Assembly (NCBI GenBank): GCA_025993015.1
Contig: DAJPFV010000001.1
Span: 2,320,617 to 2,384,616 of the forward strand
Direction of reading: 5' to 3'
DNA: 64,000 nt
DNA from: Coriobacteriaceae bacterium
GTDB lineage: Bacteria; Actinomycetota; Coriobacteriia; Coriobacteriales; Coriobacteriaceae
Shown: positions 21,846 through 30,293 of the stretch, one piece after another
Layout of the letters: the number at the start of each line of letters is the position of its first letter
How positions within the stretch are numbered: position 1 is the stretch's first letter
The notes under the pieces: generated by a model
What the model was told of the DNA's origin: nothing
Seen by the model: the letters and a program-made list of their open reading frames with translations, nothing else
The model's database searches: none
Made by a program: the position numbers and the translations under genes

Positions 21846-23849
21846 TTAGACCAGGCGGGCGTTGATCGTCTTGGCGATCTCGGCGGCGTCGGTGGAACCC
21901 TTGACGGTGGCACGGAAGTCCTCGTCCATAAGCGCCTCGGCGACCTTGGACAGGATCTTGAGGTGCGTGGTTCCAGCCTGAGCGCCCGGGATGAGCAGGG
22001 CGATGGCAACGTTGACGGGAGCGCCGTCCATGGTGTCCCAACCGGTCACGCCGGACTCGTCCTTGACGACGATGACGGCAGCCTCGGTAATGGCGTCGGA
22101 CTTGGCATGCGGGATGGCGAAGCCCTCCATCATGCCCGTGGTGCCCTCGGCCTCGCGGGCCAGGAAGGCGTTCATCACGGCGTCGGCGTCGCTGGCGATA
22201 CCGGCCTTGACAGCCTGGTTGGAAACGAAGCTCAGAGCCTCGTCACGAGAAGCGAAGTCCTCGGCGACAAAGACGTTCTCGACCTTCACGAAGTCAGCAG
22301 CCTCGGCCTTGGGGGCCTCGACGGCAGCGGCCTTGGGGGCCTCAACCGGCTTGGTTGCAGGAGCGGGCTTCTGGTTCTTCTCGAAGTCGTACTTCTTGAA
22401 AGCCACGAACAGGATGCCACCGACCACGGCGCCGATGAGGATCGCGAGGACCCACAGCGGACCGTTCTCGACAACGGGCAGGACCAGGAAGCCGCCGTGA
22501 GGCGCCGGATCGTGAACGTTGAAGAAGATGGTCAAGATGGAAGCGATGGAAGAACCGAGCATCATGATGGGCATAACGGGCCAGATGTTCTTGGTCATGA
22601 ACGGAATGGCGCCCTCGGTGATGTGGGTGCAACCAAGGATGAGGTTGACGATACCGGCGTCATGATCCTCCTGGCTGAAGTACTTCTTGCCGACAACGAC
22701 GGCGAAGGTGGTGATCAGCGGCGGAACGATGCAAGCGGCGGAGACGGCAGCCATGAAGTTGGTGCCGAAGTTGTAGGTCTCGGTGCCGACGCCAGCTTCG
22801 AGAGCGGTACCGAGCAGGAAGGTGCCAGTAGCGTAAGCAGCCTTGTTGACCGGGCCGCCCATATCAAAGGCGCACATGCAGCCGATGGCCAGGCCAAGGA
22901 TCACCGGACCGGAGTTACCGAGGCTCTGCAGGAAATCCATCATGCCCTGGTTAATGGCAGCCATGGGGCCGGAAATACCAAGCATGACCAGACCGACGAT
23001 GGCGGTAGAGCACAGCGGATACAGGAAGATTGCCTTCAGGCCATTAAGGCTCGCAGGAATTTTAGAGAAAACCTTCTCGAGCAGCAGGATGACATAGCCA
23101 GCGAGGAAGCCGCCGACGATGCCGCCTAGGAAGCCAAAGCCCACACCTGCGCCACCGGCGTCGATCATGCCGGTATCGGCGTTAACAGGCAAGCCCTGGA
23201 TGGCAATCATACCGGCGACGAAACCGGGGACGAGCGCCGGGCGCTTGCCGATGGACTCGGCGATGTAAGCGGAGAGCACCGGAACCATGAGGTTCATGGC
23301 GATACCGCCGATAATCTTGAGCATCGCGGCAAAGCTGTTGTAGTCGGCAGCCGTCGAATCAAAGGACGTGATGCCCCACAGGAACGAAATGGCGGTCAGA
23401 ACACCACCGGCAACGACGAAGACCAGCATGTGGCTGACGCCGTTCATGAGGTGCTTGTAGATGACGTGGCCGATGGACTCCTTCTCCTCGACCTCGTCCT
23501 CGACATCGGCGGCAGCGGCAACCGTGTCGTCGCCCTTGGCGGCGAGCGCGCGGTCGATCAGCTTACCAGCAGCCTCGACAGACAGGGCCTTGGAAACACC
23601 AACGGAAACCATGGGCTTACCGGCGAAACGCTCAGCCTGGACATCCTTATCGGCTGCGACGACGACGGCCTTGGCACCGGCGATCTCGCTCTTGGTGAGC
23701 TCGTTCTCGACACCGACCTGGCCATGAGTCTCGACCTTAATGGTCAGACCGCGCTCGGCAGCTGCCTTCTCCAGCGCCTCCTTCGCCATGAAGGTGTGCG
23801 CAATGCCGGTCGGGCAACCGGTCGCGGCGATGATGTCAAACTTAGCCAT
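21846..23849 (-). CDS. fruA: Fructose-specific PTS enzyme II, IIB-IIC-IIA fusion
   Basis: This 667-residue membrane protein takes up fructose and phosphorylates it to fructose-1-phosphate. Domain order is IIB (residues about 1-105, phospho-Cys in AATGCPTGIAHTFMAKEAL), a Glu-rich linker, and IIC (about 125-480, many membrane segments, with PVLSAYIAESIGKRPALVPG). A Pro/Ala/Lys linker then leads to IIA (about 520-667, active His in GFAIPHAKSDAI). All phosphate-carrying residues are present. The ATG at 23849 follows AGGAGGGACAC, a strong ribosome site, and starts MAKFDIIAATG. The divergent rpiR gene shares its control region. fruK, ptsI and ptsH nearby complete the pathway. Confidence 0.94.
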   Translation of the reverse strand: MAKFDIIAATGCPTGIAHTFMAKEALEKAAAERGLTIKVETHGQVGVENELTKSEIAGAKAVVVAADKDVQAERFAGKPMVSVGVSKALSVEAAGKLIDRALAAKGDDTVAAAADVEDEVEEKESIGHVIYKHLMNGVSHMLVFVVAGGVLTAISFLWGITSFDSTAADYNSFAAMLKIIGGIAMNLMVPVLSAYIAESIGKRPALVPGFVAGMIAIQGLPVNADTGMIDAGGAGVGFGFLGGIVGGFLAGYVILLLEKVFSKIPASLNGLKAIFLYPLCSTAIVGLVMLGISGPMAAINQGMMDFLQSLGNSGPVILGLAIGCMCAFDMGGPVNKAAYATGTFLLGTALEAGVGTETYNFGTNFMAAVSAACIVPPLITTFAVVVGKKYFSQEDHDAGIVNLILGCTHITEGAIPFMTKNIWPVMPIMMLGSSIASILTIFFNVHDPAPHGGFLVLPVVENGPLWVLAILIGAVVGGILFVAFKKYDFEKNQKPAPATKPVEAPKAAAVEAPKAEAADFVKVENVFVAEDFASRDEALSFVSNQAVKAGIASDADAVMNAFLAREAEGTTGMMEGFAIPHAKSDAITEAAVIVVKDESGVTGWDTMDGAPVNVAIALLIPGAQAGTTHLKILSKVAEALMDEDFRATVKGSTDAAEIAKTINARLV

Positions 23850-24121
23850 GTGTCCCTCCTTCTTGAGTACAGCGCCCGCGGGCGCTCCCCTACACGCGCT
23901 TCGATGCGCGTTTTTCCACAACTGAAAGATACCAACCTACCGTCCGCGTGAGAAGAGACAAGGCGCAATTCTCCGGTGAAAGGTTCTTTCATAACCGTAA
24001 ACGGCAAGTGAAAGTTTACCATCAACACTTGAAACGGCAAGGTGTATCTTGTAATTGAAAATGCCCGTATACTATGGCATTGCAAATCAAGTTAGATTTT
24101 CATGCCAACCAGGAGCCATCC
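23850..24121. promoter_or_regulatory. Divergent fruA / rpiR control region with candidate operators
   Basis: Two palindrome-like motifs are visible: TGAAAGGTTCTTTCA at 23977-23991, and a looser pair TGAAAGTTT / ACTTGAAAC around 24008-24037. RpiR-type regulators commonly bind such TGAAA-centred repeats. An AT-rich stretch at 24000-24075 could hold promoters for both genes. The operator assignment is inference. Confidence 0.5.
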
Positions 24122-24979
24122 ATGACCGATAGTAGCAAAAGCGCACTTTCCCTCATTAGTACCCACCAGGGATACAGCGAGTCCGAGCAGCGCATTGTCG
24201 ACTATATATTGGAGCACCAGTCCGAGGCGCCACGCCTCACGGCGGCTCAGCTCTCGCGCGCTGCCGCCACGTCCGAGGCGACCGTTTCGCGTTTCTGCCG
24301 CAAGCTGGGCTTTGGCAGCTTCCGCAGCTTTCAGTTTTCGTTGGCGCGCGACTTAGAGAGTCAGCGCAACGAGGGCCTGACCGACGAGGTCTCGCTCGAC
24401 AACATGGAGCAGAGCCTTAAAAATATCCTCGCCGCCAAGGTGAGTGAGCTTAATGCGACCATCGACGGCATTGATCACGACACGTTGGCCGCAGTTGTAC
24501 ACGCGCTTAAGAATGCCGGCGTTATTGAGTTTGCGGCCGTAGGCAACACCAACGCCGTCGCGCTCGACGCGACGTTCAAGTTCTCGCAGCTGGGCCTTCG
24601 TTGCATGGCAAGCACCATCAGCGAGACCTCGATTGGTTTTGCGCTCACGCTGCGCCCCGGTGACGTTATCGTGCTGATCTCAAACTCCGGCAAGTCGCGC
24701 CGTCTGAATCGCATGGCAAAAGCGGCTCGCGACTGCGGCGCAACCGTAGTCGTCATCAGCAGCGACAGCAAATCCCCGCTCGCGCGCCTGGCAGACTACA
24801 CCTTTAATACCGTCAACCACGAAGCACTACTGACAACGGGCGACTTCGCGTTCTCCAAGATGAGCGCCACGATGATCATCGAGGTCATCTACAACTTCCT
24901 GCTGCCCGAAATCGAAGACGCACGCGAGCATATCAGCTACTACGAAGAGCTCATCCAGCCGGATAAGGTTGTGGAGTAA
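24122..24979 (+). CDS. RpiR-family transcriptional regulator (HTH + SIS)
   Basis: This 285-residue regulator has an N-terminal HTH_6 domain (YSESEQRIVDYILEHQSEAP, then LSRAAATSEATVSRFCRKLGF) at about residues 15-75. A C-terminal sugar-isomerase SIS domain spans about 125-260 (VIEFAAVGNTNAVALDATFKF, VIVLISNSGKSRRLNRMAKA). SIS domains sense phosphosugars. Divergent placement from fruA makes control of the fructose PTS, and perhaps fruK-pts, likely. The ATG at 24122 follows CCAGGAGCCATCC. An upstream in-frame start at 24074 would add a poor 16-residue leader. Confidence 0.9.
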   Translation: MTDSSKSALSLISTHQGYSESEQRIVDYILEHQSEAPRLTAAQLSRAAATSEATVSRFCRKLGFGSFRSFQFSLARDLESQRNEGLTDEVSLDNMEQSLKNILAAKVSELNATIDGIDHDTLAAVVHALKNAGVIEFAAVGNTNAVALDATFKFSQLGLRCMASTISETSIGFALTLRPGDVIVLISNSGKSRRLNRMAKAARDCGATVVVISSDSKSPLARLADYTFNTVNHEALLTTGDFAFSKMSATMIIEVIYNFLLPEIEDAREHISYYEELIQPDKVVE

Positions 24980-24987
24980 AACGCGTA

Positions 24988-25020
24988 GTGGGACAAAAAT
25001 TTCAGTCTATTTTGTCCCAC
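24988..25020. terminator. Bidirectional hairpin between rpiR and recN
   Basis: Arms gtgggacaaaa and ttttgtcccac are perfect 11-bp complements with an 11-base loop, placed between two converging genes. T-runs occur in both directions. One arm (gtgggacaaaat) recurs alone at 41911-41922, which hints at a repeat family. Confidence 0.75.
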
Positions 25021-25038
25021 CAACACCGCTGATACGAC

Positions 25039-26667
25039 CTAACCTCGAGCTTCTTCAAGCATCTGCTTGGCATGCACAAGACTTGCCTCCGATTGGTCGC
25101 CGCTGAGCATGCGGGCAATCTCGGCAGTGCGGGCATCCCCAGCCACCTCATCCAGATGCGTCTGGGGAACGTCGCCGGGCTCTTTACTGACCACGTAGTG
25201 CTTGTCGGCCATAACCGCAACCTGCGCCAGGTGTGTTACGACGATGACCTGATGCGTGGCGGCAAGATCGGCCAGCACACCAGCAAGAGCGCGGGCCGTG
25301 GAGCCGCCGACACCAGCATCGACCTCGTCAAACACCAGCGTATCGACACCGTCCGCGTTACCGAGGACAACCTTACTTGCCAACATGACGCGGCTGAGCT
25401 CGCCGCCCGACGCAATGCGGCGCAGGGGACGTGGAGTCAAACCGGCACCGCTGCGGTATAGCAGCTCGTAGCTCGAAGGACCAACGGGCGTCCACTCAGC
25501 ACGGGGAAGATCACGCGACTCCCAGACGAGCTCGGCACTACCCATTTCCAGGCGAGCCATCTGGCGGCCAACCTCGTGGCAGAAGCGCGGGGCCGCCGTA
25601 TTGCGAGCGCGCTTAAGTGCCTTGGCAGCGGTAAACAACTCGCGCTCAGCGCTCCCGAGTGCCTCACGCGCCTTTTTGATCTGCTCATCGCCATCATCGA
25701 CCAGGGACAGCAGCTCTTGCGAGCGATCGCGCATGGCAAAAACATCGTCCATGGTAGGACCCCACTGACGCAGCAGGCCCTTGAGGTCGGAATACCGCTC
25801 ACGCATGCGAGCGAGCTCGCGCGGATCGAAGGCGACGCCATCGCGATAGGCACGAAGTTCGTTCGCGCAATCCTCAAGGGAGATACAGGCATCCGAAAGC
25901 AAATCGGCAATGTCGCCAAGTTTGCGATCGACGGAAGCCATACGGGAAAGTTCTGCCACGGCGCTGTTCACGGCATCGAGCGCTCCCCCTTCAGAGGCAA
26001 GCGATGCATGGGCATCATTAGCTGTGGCAACCAGCACCTCGGCATGTTCGGAGCGCGGCAGCAGTTCCTCGAGTTCCTCATACTCGCCCGGTTTGGGGTC
26101 GACCTCGCCGATGCGCTCGAGCGCAAAGCGCGCTTCCTCGACGCGGCTCCCCTGCGCACGCGAGGTCTCTTCGACACGTCGAACCTCCTTAGCGGCAGCG
26201 CGCGAAGCCTTAAAGCAAGCACGGTAGTGCTCGAGTGCCTCGAGCGCAGAGCGCCCCGCCCACGCATCGACCATCGCAACGTGATGTGCCGGATCGAGCA
26301 AGCGTTGGTGCTCGTGCTGGCCGCACAAATCCATCATCACGCCAACGCGCTCCGAAAGCTCGCGCACACTGGCGATGCGCCCGTCAATCTTCACGCGGCT
26401 GCGGCCCTCGGCGGAAAGGCTGCGCTGTACGGTGAACCCTTCCGTGTCGTGCGGCCCGTCGAAGAGTCGTGCCTCGACGCTCGCGAGCGCCTCGCCCTCG
26501 CGCACCGTCGACGAATCCGCGCGCACGCCCAAAATAAGTTTGAGGGCCGAGAGCAGCGCGGTCTTGCCGGCACCGGTCTCGCCGGTCAGGACAGTCAGGC
26601 CGGCACTCGGCACCAACGTCGCCTCGCGAATGAGTGCAATGTTAGAAACCTGCAGCTCATCGATCAT
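25039..26667 (-). CDS. recN: DNA repair protein RecN
   Basis: RecN is an SMC-like ATPase that acts in double-strand break repair. The 542-residue protein has the N-terminal Walker A in LTVLTGETGAGKTALLSALK near residue 35, a long helical and coiled-coil middle, and the C-terminal signature IASGGELSRVMLASKVVLG. Walker B follows as TLVFDEVDAGVGGSTARAL, then HQVIVVTHLAQVAVMAD. Length is normal. The ATG at 26667 starts MIDELQVSNIALI. It overlaps nadK by 11 bases and ends the efp-to-recN cluster. Confidence 0.95.
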   Translation of the reverse strand: MIDELQVSNIALIREATLVPSAGLTVLTGETGAGKTALLSALKLILGVRADSSTVREGEALASVEARLFDGPHDTEGFTVQRSLSAEGRSRVKIDGRIASVRELSERVGVMMDLCGQHEHQRLLDPAHHVAMVDAWAGRSALEALEHYRACFKASRAAAKEVRRVEETSRAQGSRVEEARFALERIGEVDPKPGEYEELEELLPRSEHAEVLVATANDAHASLASEGGALDAVNSAVAELSRMASVDRKLGDIADLLSDACISLEDCANELRAYRDGVAFDPRELARMRERYSDLKGLLRQWGPTMDDVFAMRDRSQELLSLVDDGDEQIKKAREALGSAERELFTAAKALKRARNTAAPRFCHEVGRQMARLEMGSAELVWESRDLPRAEWTPVGPSSYELLYRSGAGLTPRPLRRIASGGELSRVMLASKVVLGNADGVDTLVFDEVDAGVGGSTARALAGVLADLAATHQVIVVTHLAQVAVMADKHYVVSKEPGDVPQTHLDEVAGDARTAEIARMLSGDQSEASLVHAKQMLEEARG

Positions 26668-27517
26668 GACGCACTCCGTAGAACACACGGCTCACCGAGT
26701 TATAGAAGCTCTCGGGGCCGTAATCCAGCAGCAGCACATCGCCGGGACCGCGACGCACAGCCACGCTCTCGACCGTGCCATCGCAGGTAATAAACTGTCC
26801 ATCGATAGCGATCGCCGGAACACTCGGACGGTCATCAGACATAAAGATCTCGACGACATCACTCGGCGAAGTCAAGAAGGCACGGGCCTGAATGGTGTGC
26901 GGCGCAATGGGTACGCAGACCATGCCCGTATAGTCGGGGCTCACGATGGGGCCACCGGCACTGAGTGCGTAACCCGTAGAACCAGTCGCCGTGGACACGA
27001 CCACGCCGTCGCCACGCAGGCGATCGATATGGTGGCCGGACACCGTGATGTCAAACTCGACCATATCGGACAGGGGGCCGCGCGTGAGCGCCATGTCGTT
27101 GAGGGCGAACGTGCGCACGACATCCTTCGTGCCATCGTCACGCACGGACACGATATCCGCGGCGATGGTAGCGCGACGGCTCACATGCAGCTCGCCGGAC
27201 AGGGCGTCGCTCACAACCTGCAAAATGTCGCGCTCCTCGGGACTCGCGGCCGTCAAAAAGCCCAGGTGACCATAGGAAAGACCGAGGATAGGAATCTCGC
27301 GATGGTTGAGGATGCGGGCAGCGCGCAGCAACGTACCGTCACCGCCGAGCGTAATGACCAGATCGGAGCCGTCAATATCAGGCGTGCTTTGAATCTTCGA
27401 TCGCTGGTCGGCAGCCCATGCGACCTCATAGCCCTGGCGCGTCAGCCAAAGCTCGAGCATCAGGCCGCTCTCGACCGCCTCTTGCTTGTAGTAATTGGGA
27501 ACCAGAAAGACCTTCAT
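26657..27517 (-). CDS. nadK: NAD kinase
   Basis: NAD kinase makes NADP from NAD and ATP. The 286-residue protein has LVITLGGDGTLLRAARIL near residue 65, the GGDG motif with catalytic Asp, then GVVVSTATGSTGYALSAGG near 185 and GPIVSPDYTGMVCVPIAPH. It starts with an ATG that overlaps the tlyA stop (ATGA) and ends 11 bases into recN. The order tlyA-nadK-recN is conserved in many Gram-positive genomes. Confidence 0.95.
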   Translation of the reverse strand: MKVFLVPNYYKQEAVESGLMLELWLTRQGYEVAWAADQRSKIQSTPDIDGSDLVITLGGDGTLLRAARILNHREIPILGLSYGHLGFLTAASPEERDILQVVSDALSGELHVSRRATIAADIVSVRDDGTKDVVRTFALNDMALTRGPLSDMVEFDITVSGHHIDRLRGDGVVVSTATGSTGYALSAGGPIVSPDYTGMVCVPIAPHTIQARAFLTSPSDVVEIFMSDDRPSVPAIAIDGQFITCDGTVESVAVRRGPGDVLLLDYGPESFYNSVSRVFYGVRHDR

Positions 27518-28317
27518 AGCGTTGCAGCTTTCTCGCTCATAACCGATACCTGGGATTGCAGCTCGTCTTGCGTGCGGTCGCCGGGGTCAAATCTCGTGCC
27601 GTACAGGAAAAACTCAACGTTGCCCTTGGCACCATGAATGGGCGACACGCACACATCGACCGGGAACAGGCCCTTGGCAGCAAAGAGTTCAACCGCCGCC
27701 ACGAGTGTATCGCGGCGCACGGCGGAATCGGTCACAATGCCGCCCTCGCCAACCAGCGCCGCCGGAGCCTCAAACTGCGGCTTTACGAGCGTGCAGAATG
27801 CACCCGTAGGCGCCAGGCACGCCAGTACCGCATCGATAATGTTCGCGATGCTGGTAAACGAGACATCACACACAGCCAGGTCGATAGTGCCGGCATAGCC
27901 AAGCTCAGGCAGCTGCGTCACGTTTGTGCGCTCATGCAGCGTCACGCGATCGTCCTGGCGCAACGACCAATCGAACTGGGCGCGACCCACGTCCACCGAG
28001 ACAACGGTCGCAGCTCCGCGCTTGAGCAGGCAATCGGTAAAGCCGCCGGTAGAGCAGCCCACATCCAGACAGGCAAGGCCCGTCGGATTGATGCCAAACG
28101 CATCAAGCGCGCCTTCGAGCTTAAGACCGCCGCGGCCAACATAGGGAATGCGCCCCTTCACATGCAGCGGCAGCCCCGGGATCACCTTAAGGCCCGGCGA
28201 AGTCAAGCGCTCACCGCCACTCGAGACCAAGCCGGCCATAAGAGTGCGAAGGGCATCCGCGCGATCGGCGCAGATGCCCTGTGAAATCAGTTCGTCATCA
28301 AGACGCACGCGTTTCAT
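27514..28317 (-). CDS. tlyA: TlyA-family rRNA 2'-O-methyltransferase
   Basis: TlyA proteins methylate ribose on 16S and 23S rRNA; in mycobacteria this affects capreomycin sensitivity. The 267-residue protein has an S4-like RNA-binding N-terminus (MKRVRLDDELISQGICADRA) and an FtsJ/RrmJ-type methyltransferase domain. This includes CLDVGCSTGGFTDCLLKRGA, the SAM motif, then VVSVDVGRAQFDWSLRQD, and DLAVCDVSFTSI with the catalytic-region Asp. The ATG at 28317 is chosen over 28329 because it begins the conserved KRVRLD start. It is coupled to nadK by an ATGA overlap. Confidence 0.92.
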   Translation of the reverse strand: MKRVRLDDELISQGICADRADALRTLMAGLVSSGGERLTSPGLKVIPGLPLHVKGRIPYVGRGGLKLEGALDAFGINPTGLACLDVGCSTGGFTDCLLKRGAATVVSVDVGRAQFDWSLRQDDRVTLHERTNVTQLPELGYAGTIDLAVCDVSFTSIANIIDAVLACLAPTGAFCTLVKPQFEAPAALVGEGGIVTDSAVRRDTLVAAVELFAAKGLFPVDVCVSPIHGAKGNVEFFLYGTRFDPGDRTQDELQSQVSVMSEKAATL

Positions 28318-28352
28318 GAATGCCATCAACCATTCGTATCCGGAGATGCGGC

Positions 28353-28592
28353 CTAGCTATCCTGGGATTCGTTTGCCGCATCCTCATCGTATTCCTGTTC
28401 GAGCTTGTCGGCCTCACGCGGCGTCAGCTCAAACTTGTCGACCATGTCGACCGCACGGGAGCCCAGCTCAATCGCCTCGTCAAACAGATCGAGCGAACGC
28501 TCCAAGGACGTATCCTTAGAGCGAACGGTAGCTATGATCTGGTCCAAGCGGTCCGAAATCTCGTCGAAGTTGCGGACGGAACCCTCTGGCAT
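28353..28592 (-). CDS. xseB: Exodeoxyribonuclease VII small subunit
   Basis: XseB is the small helical subunit of the single-strand exonuclease VII complex. The 79-residue protein has the family pattern NFDEISDRLDQIIATVRSKD, then LERSLDLFDEAIELGSRA and a C-terminal helix ending in an acidic tail. Length is typical. It lies two bases after nusB and before tlyA. The large subunit gene xseA, which usually sits directly upstream, is absent here and elsewhere in the window, so it must lie elsewhere or be missing. Confidence 0.86.
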   Translation of the reverse strand: MPEGSVRNFDEISDRLDQIIATVRSKDTSLERSLDLFDEAIELGSRAVDMVDKFELTPREADKLEQEYDEDAANESQDS

Positions 28593-28594
28593 GG

Positions 28595-29179
28595 CTACTC
28601 CTCGACGGTACCGGTCTCGGCCTCGGCGACCTCAGCGTCCTCGTCGAGAACGCCGGCCTCGGCCTGAGCAACCGCAACCTTTGCGGCAGCCTCGGCAGCC
28701 TGTGCCTCCTCGCGAGCGCGATCCTCGGCCAGCAGCTCCTGGTATAGGTCCTCGCCCGGCAGCTCCTCGCTGCGAGCGATCTTACCCAGCACGCCGTTGA
28801 CGAACGACGCGGACTGGTCGGTGCCATAGGCCTTGGCAAGCTCAACGGCCTCGTTGATCACGATGGCGTCCGAGACCTCCTCGTCGGTGAGGAAACGCAT
28901 CTCGTAAACGGCGATACGCAGCAGGTTGCGGTCGGCGCCGGGCATGCGCATAAGATCCCAGTTCTTGGCAACGGAGCGCAGAGCACAGTCGATGCGGTCG
29001 ATATGCTCGTAGGCACCGCGGCACAGCTCCAGAGCATAGGGATCGAGGGGACCCTTCGAGATCAGGAAATCACCCTCGAGGACGCGCTCGAGCGGGCTGT
29101 CCGTGGCCTCGGCCTGGAACAGCAGCTGCAGCGCCTGACTGCGGGCAAGCGTACGCCCGCGATAAACCTTAAGGCTCAA
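28595..29179 (-). CDS. nusB: Transcription antitermination factor NusB
   Basis: NusB binds boxA RNA with NusE and supports antitermination of rRNA operons. The 194-residue protein begins LARSQALQLLFQAE, the usual NusB start, and has DRNLLRIAVYEMRFLTDEEV, then VVINEAVELAKAYGTDQSAS and FVNGVLGKIA. After residue 150 it carries an Ala/Glu-rich tail that the core family lacks and that looks disordered. The start is a TTG at 29179, supported by AAGGAG six bases upstream. It lies three bases after the Asp23 gene. Confidence 0.92.
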   Translation of the reverse strand: MSLKVYRGRTLARSQALQLLFQAEATDSPLERVLEGDFLISKGPLDPYALELCRGAYEHIDRIDCALRSVAKNWDLMRMPGADRNLLRIAVYEMRFLTDEEVSDAIVINEAVELAKAYGTDQSASFVNGVLGKIARSEELPGEDLYQELLAEDRAREEAQAAEAAAKVAVAQAEAGVLDEDAEVAEAETGTVEE

Positions 29180-29182
29180 AGG

Positions 29183-29545
29183 TTACTCCTTGGGGAAAAC
29201 GAGGCCGTCGATGCAAACGTCAACGCGCTCGACCTCAACGCCAACCTGGGCATCGATGGCGGCGACCACGGCAGCGCGAACGGCCTCGGCGAGTTTCTTG
29301 AACGGATAGCCAAAGAACACCACGACGCGCACGGTGAGTGCGAGCTTGTCGCCGACGACCTCGGCCTCGACCGCCGGCTCAGAAGCCGGGGCCTTGGACG
29401 AGAGCATCATGGAGACAAGGTTGGTGGCAAGGTCCTTGACGCCAACGGAGGCGATGCCCTCGACATCCGACACGGCGCGCGAGACGATGGCGGTCAGAAC
29501 ATCGGGCGAAATCCCGATGCCGTCAATCTTGATTTCCTGGGGCAT
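29183..29545 (-). CDS. Asp23/Gls24 family envelope stress protein
   Basis: This 120-residue protein belongs to the Asp23/Gls24 (DUF322) family, small cytoplasmic or membrane-peripheral proteins linked to envelope stress in Firmicutes. Marks are ISPDVLTAIVSRAVSDVEGI near residue 10, then LALTVRVVVFFGYPFKKLAE and AVRAAVVAAIDAQVGVEVER with VDVCIDGLVF at the end. The position between efp and nusB is common in Gram-positive genomes. The ATG follows CTAGGAGGACTT, a strong ribosome site. Confidence 0.9.
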   Translation of the reverse strand: MPQEIKIDGIGISPDVLTAIVSRAVSDVEGIASVGVKDLATNLVSMMLSSKAPASEPAVEAEVVGDKLALTVRVVVFFGYPFKKLAEAVRAAVVAAIDAQVGVEVERVDVCIDGLVFPKE

Positions 29546-29569
29546 AAGTCCTCCTAGAAGAGTTGGTTG

Positions 29570-30133
29570 CTAGACGCGGGAGACGAACTTGCCGTCGCGG
29601 GTGTCAACCTTGATGACCTCGCCCTCGTTGAGGTACATGGGGACCTGGATGACAGCGCCGGTGTCGATCGTGGCCGGCTTGGTGGAACCCTGGACGGTGT
29701 CGCCCTTAAAGCCCGGGTCGGTCTGGACGATGGTGGTCTCGATGAACATCGGCGGGGTCACGCCCATGAGCTCATCGTCGGCGAAGAGCAGCTGGCAGAT
29801 GTCGTTCTCGCGCAGCCACTTGGAGTTCTCGCCCACCATGTCCTCGGGAACGGGAACCTGCTCATAGGACTCGTTGTCCATGAAGATGTAGTCGGTGCCA
29901 TCGTTGTAGAGGTACTGGAACTCACGGGTGGTGAGCATGACGCTCTCGAACTTGGTGCCGGCGTTGCAGGTGTTCTCGACGACGCGGCCGCTCTTGATGT
30001 CGCGGGTCTTATAGCGCACAAACGCGCCGCCCTTGCCCGGCTTGACATGCTGGAACTCGACGATGGTGTAGACCTTGTCCTTGATGCGGAGACCGAGGCC
30101 GTTCTTGAAGTCGGCGGTGGAAATGGTAGGCAT
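29570..30133 (-). CDS. efp: Elongation factor P
   Basis: EF-P helps ribosomes through polyproline stretches. The 187-residue protein has the three-domain length. The tip loop VKPGKGGAF has Lys34 and no flanking Arg-type pattern, so a lysine-based modification or the unmodified PGKG type is likely. Further motifs are RYKTRDIKSGRVVENTC and the C-terminal VQGSTKPATIDTGAVIQVP. The ATG at 30133 starts MPTISTADFKNG. It heads the efp-asp23-nusB-xseB-tlyA-nadK-recN cluster. Confidence 0.95.
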   Translation of the reverse strand: MPTISTADFKNGLGLRIKDKVYTIVEFQHVKPGKGGAFVRYKTRDIKSGRVVENTCNAGTKFESVMLTTREFQYLYNDGTDYIFMDNESYEQVPVPEDMVGENSKWLRENDICQLLFADDELMGVTPPMFIETTIVQTDPGFKGDTVQGSTKPATIDTGAVIQVPMYLNEGEVIKVDTRDGKFVSRV

Positions 30134-30238
30134 AGCGACCTTTCTTGTTATGGGCAGAACGCACAAGCGTCCAAATTACATACGACAGAAATTATACACT
30201 TGCAGACGGCGCCTGCGGCGAGCGCATAAAAAGAGAAC

Positions 30239-30270
30239 GCGGGGCGTCCGAATCAATCCGGACGCCCCGC
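30239..30270 (-). terminator. Terminator between pepP and efp
   Basis: Perfect 12-bp arms gcggggcgtccg and cggacgccccgc surround an eight-base loop, and the minus strand continues GTTCTCTTTTT. It ends the pepP transcript ahead of the efp cluster. Confidence 0.82.
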
Positions 30271-30293
30271 CCCAAACTATCTACTGAAGTAAA

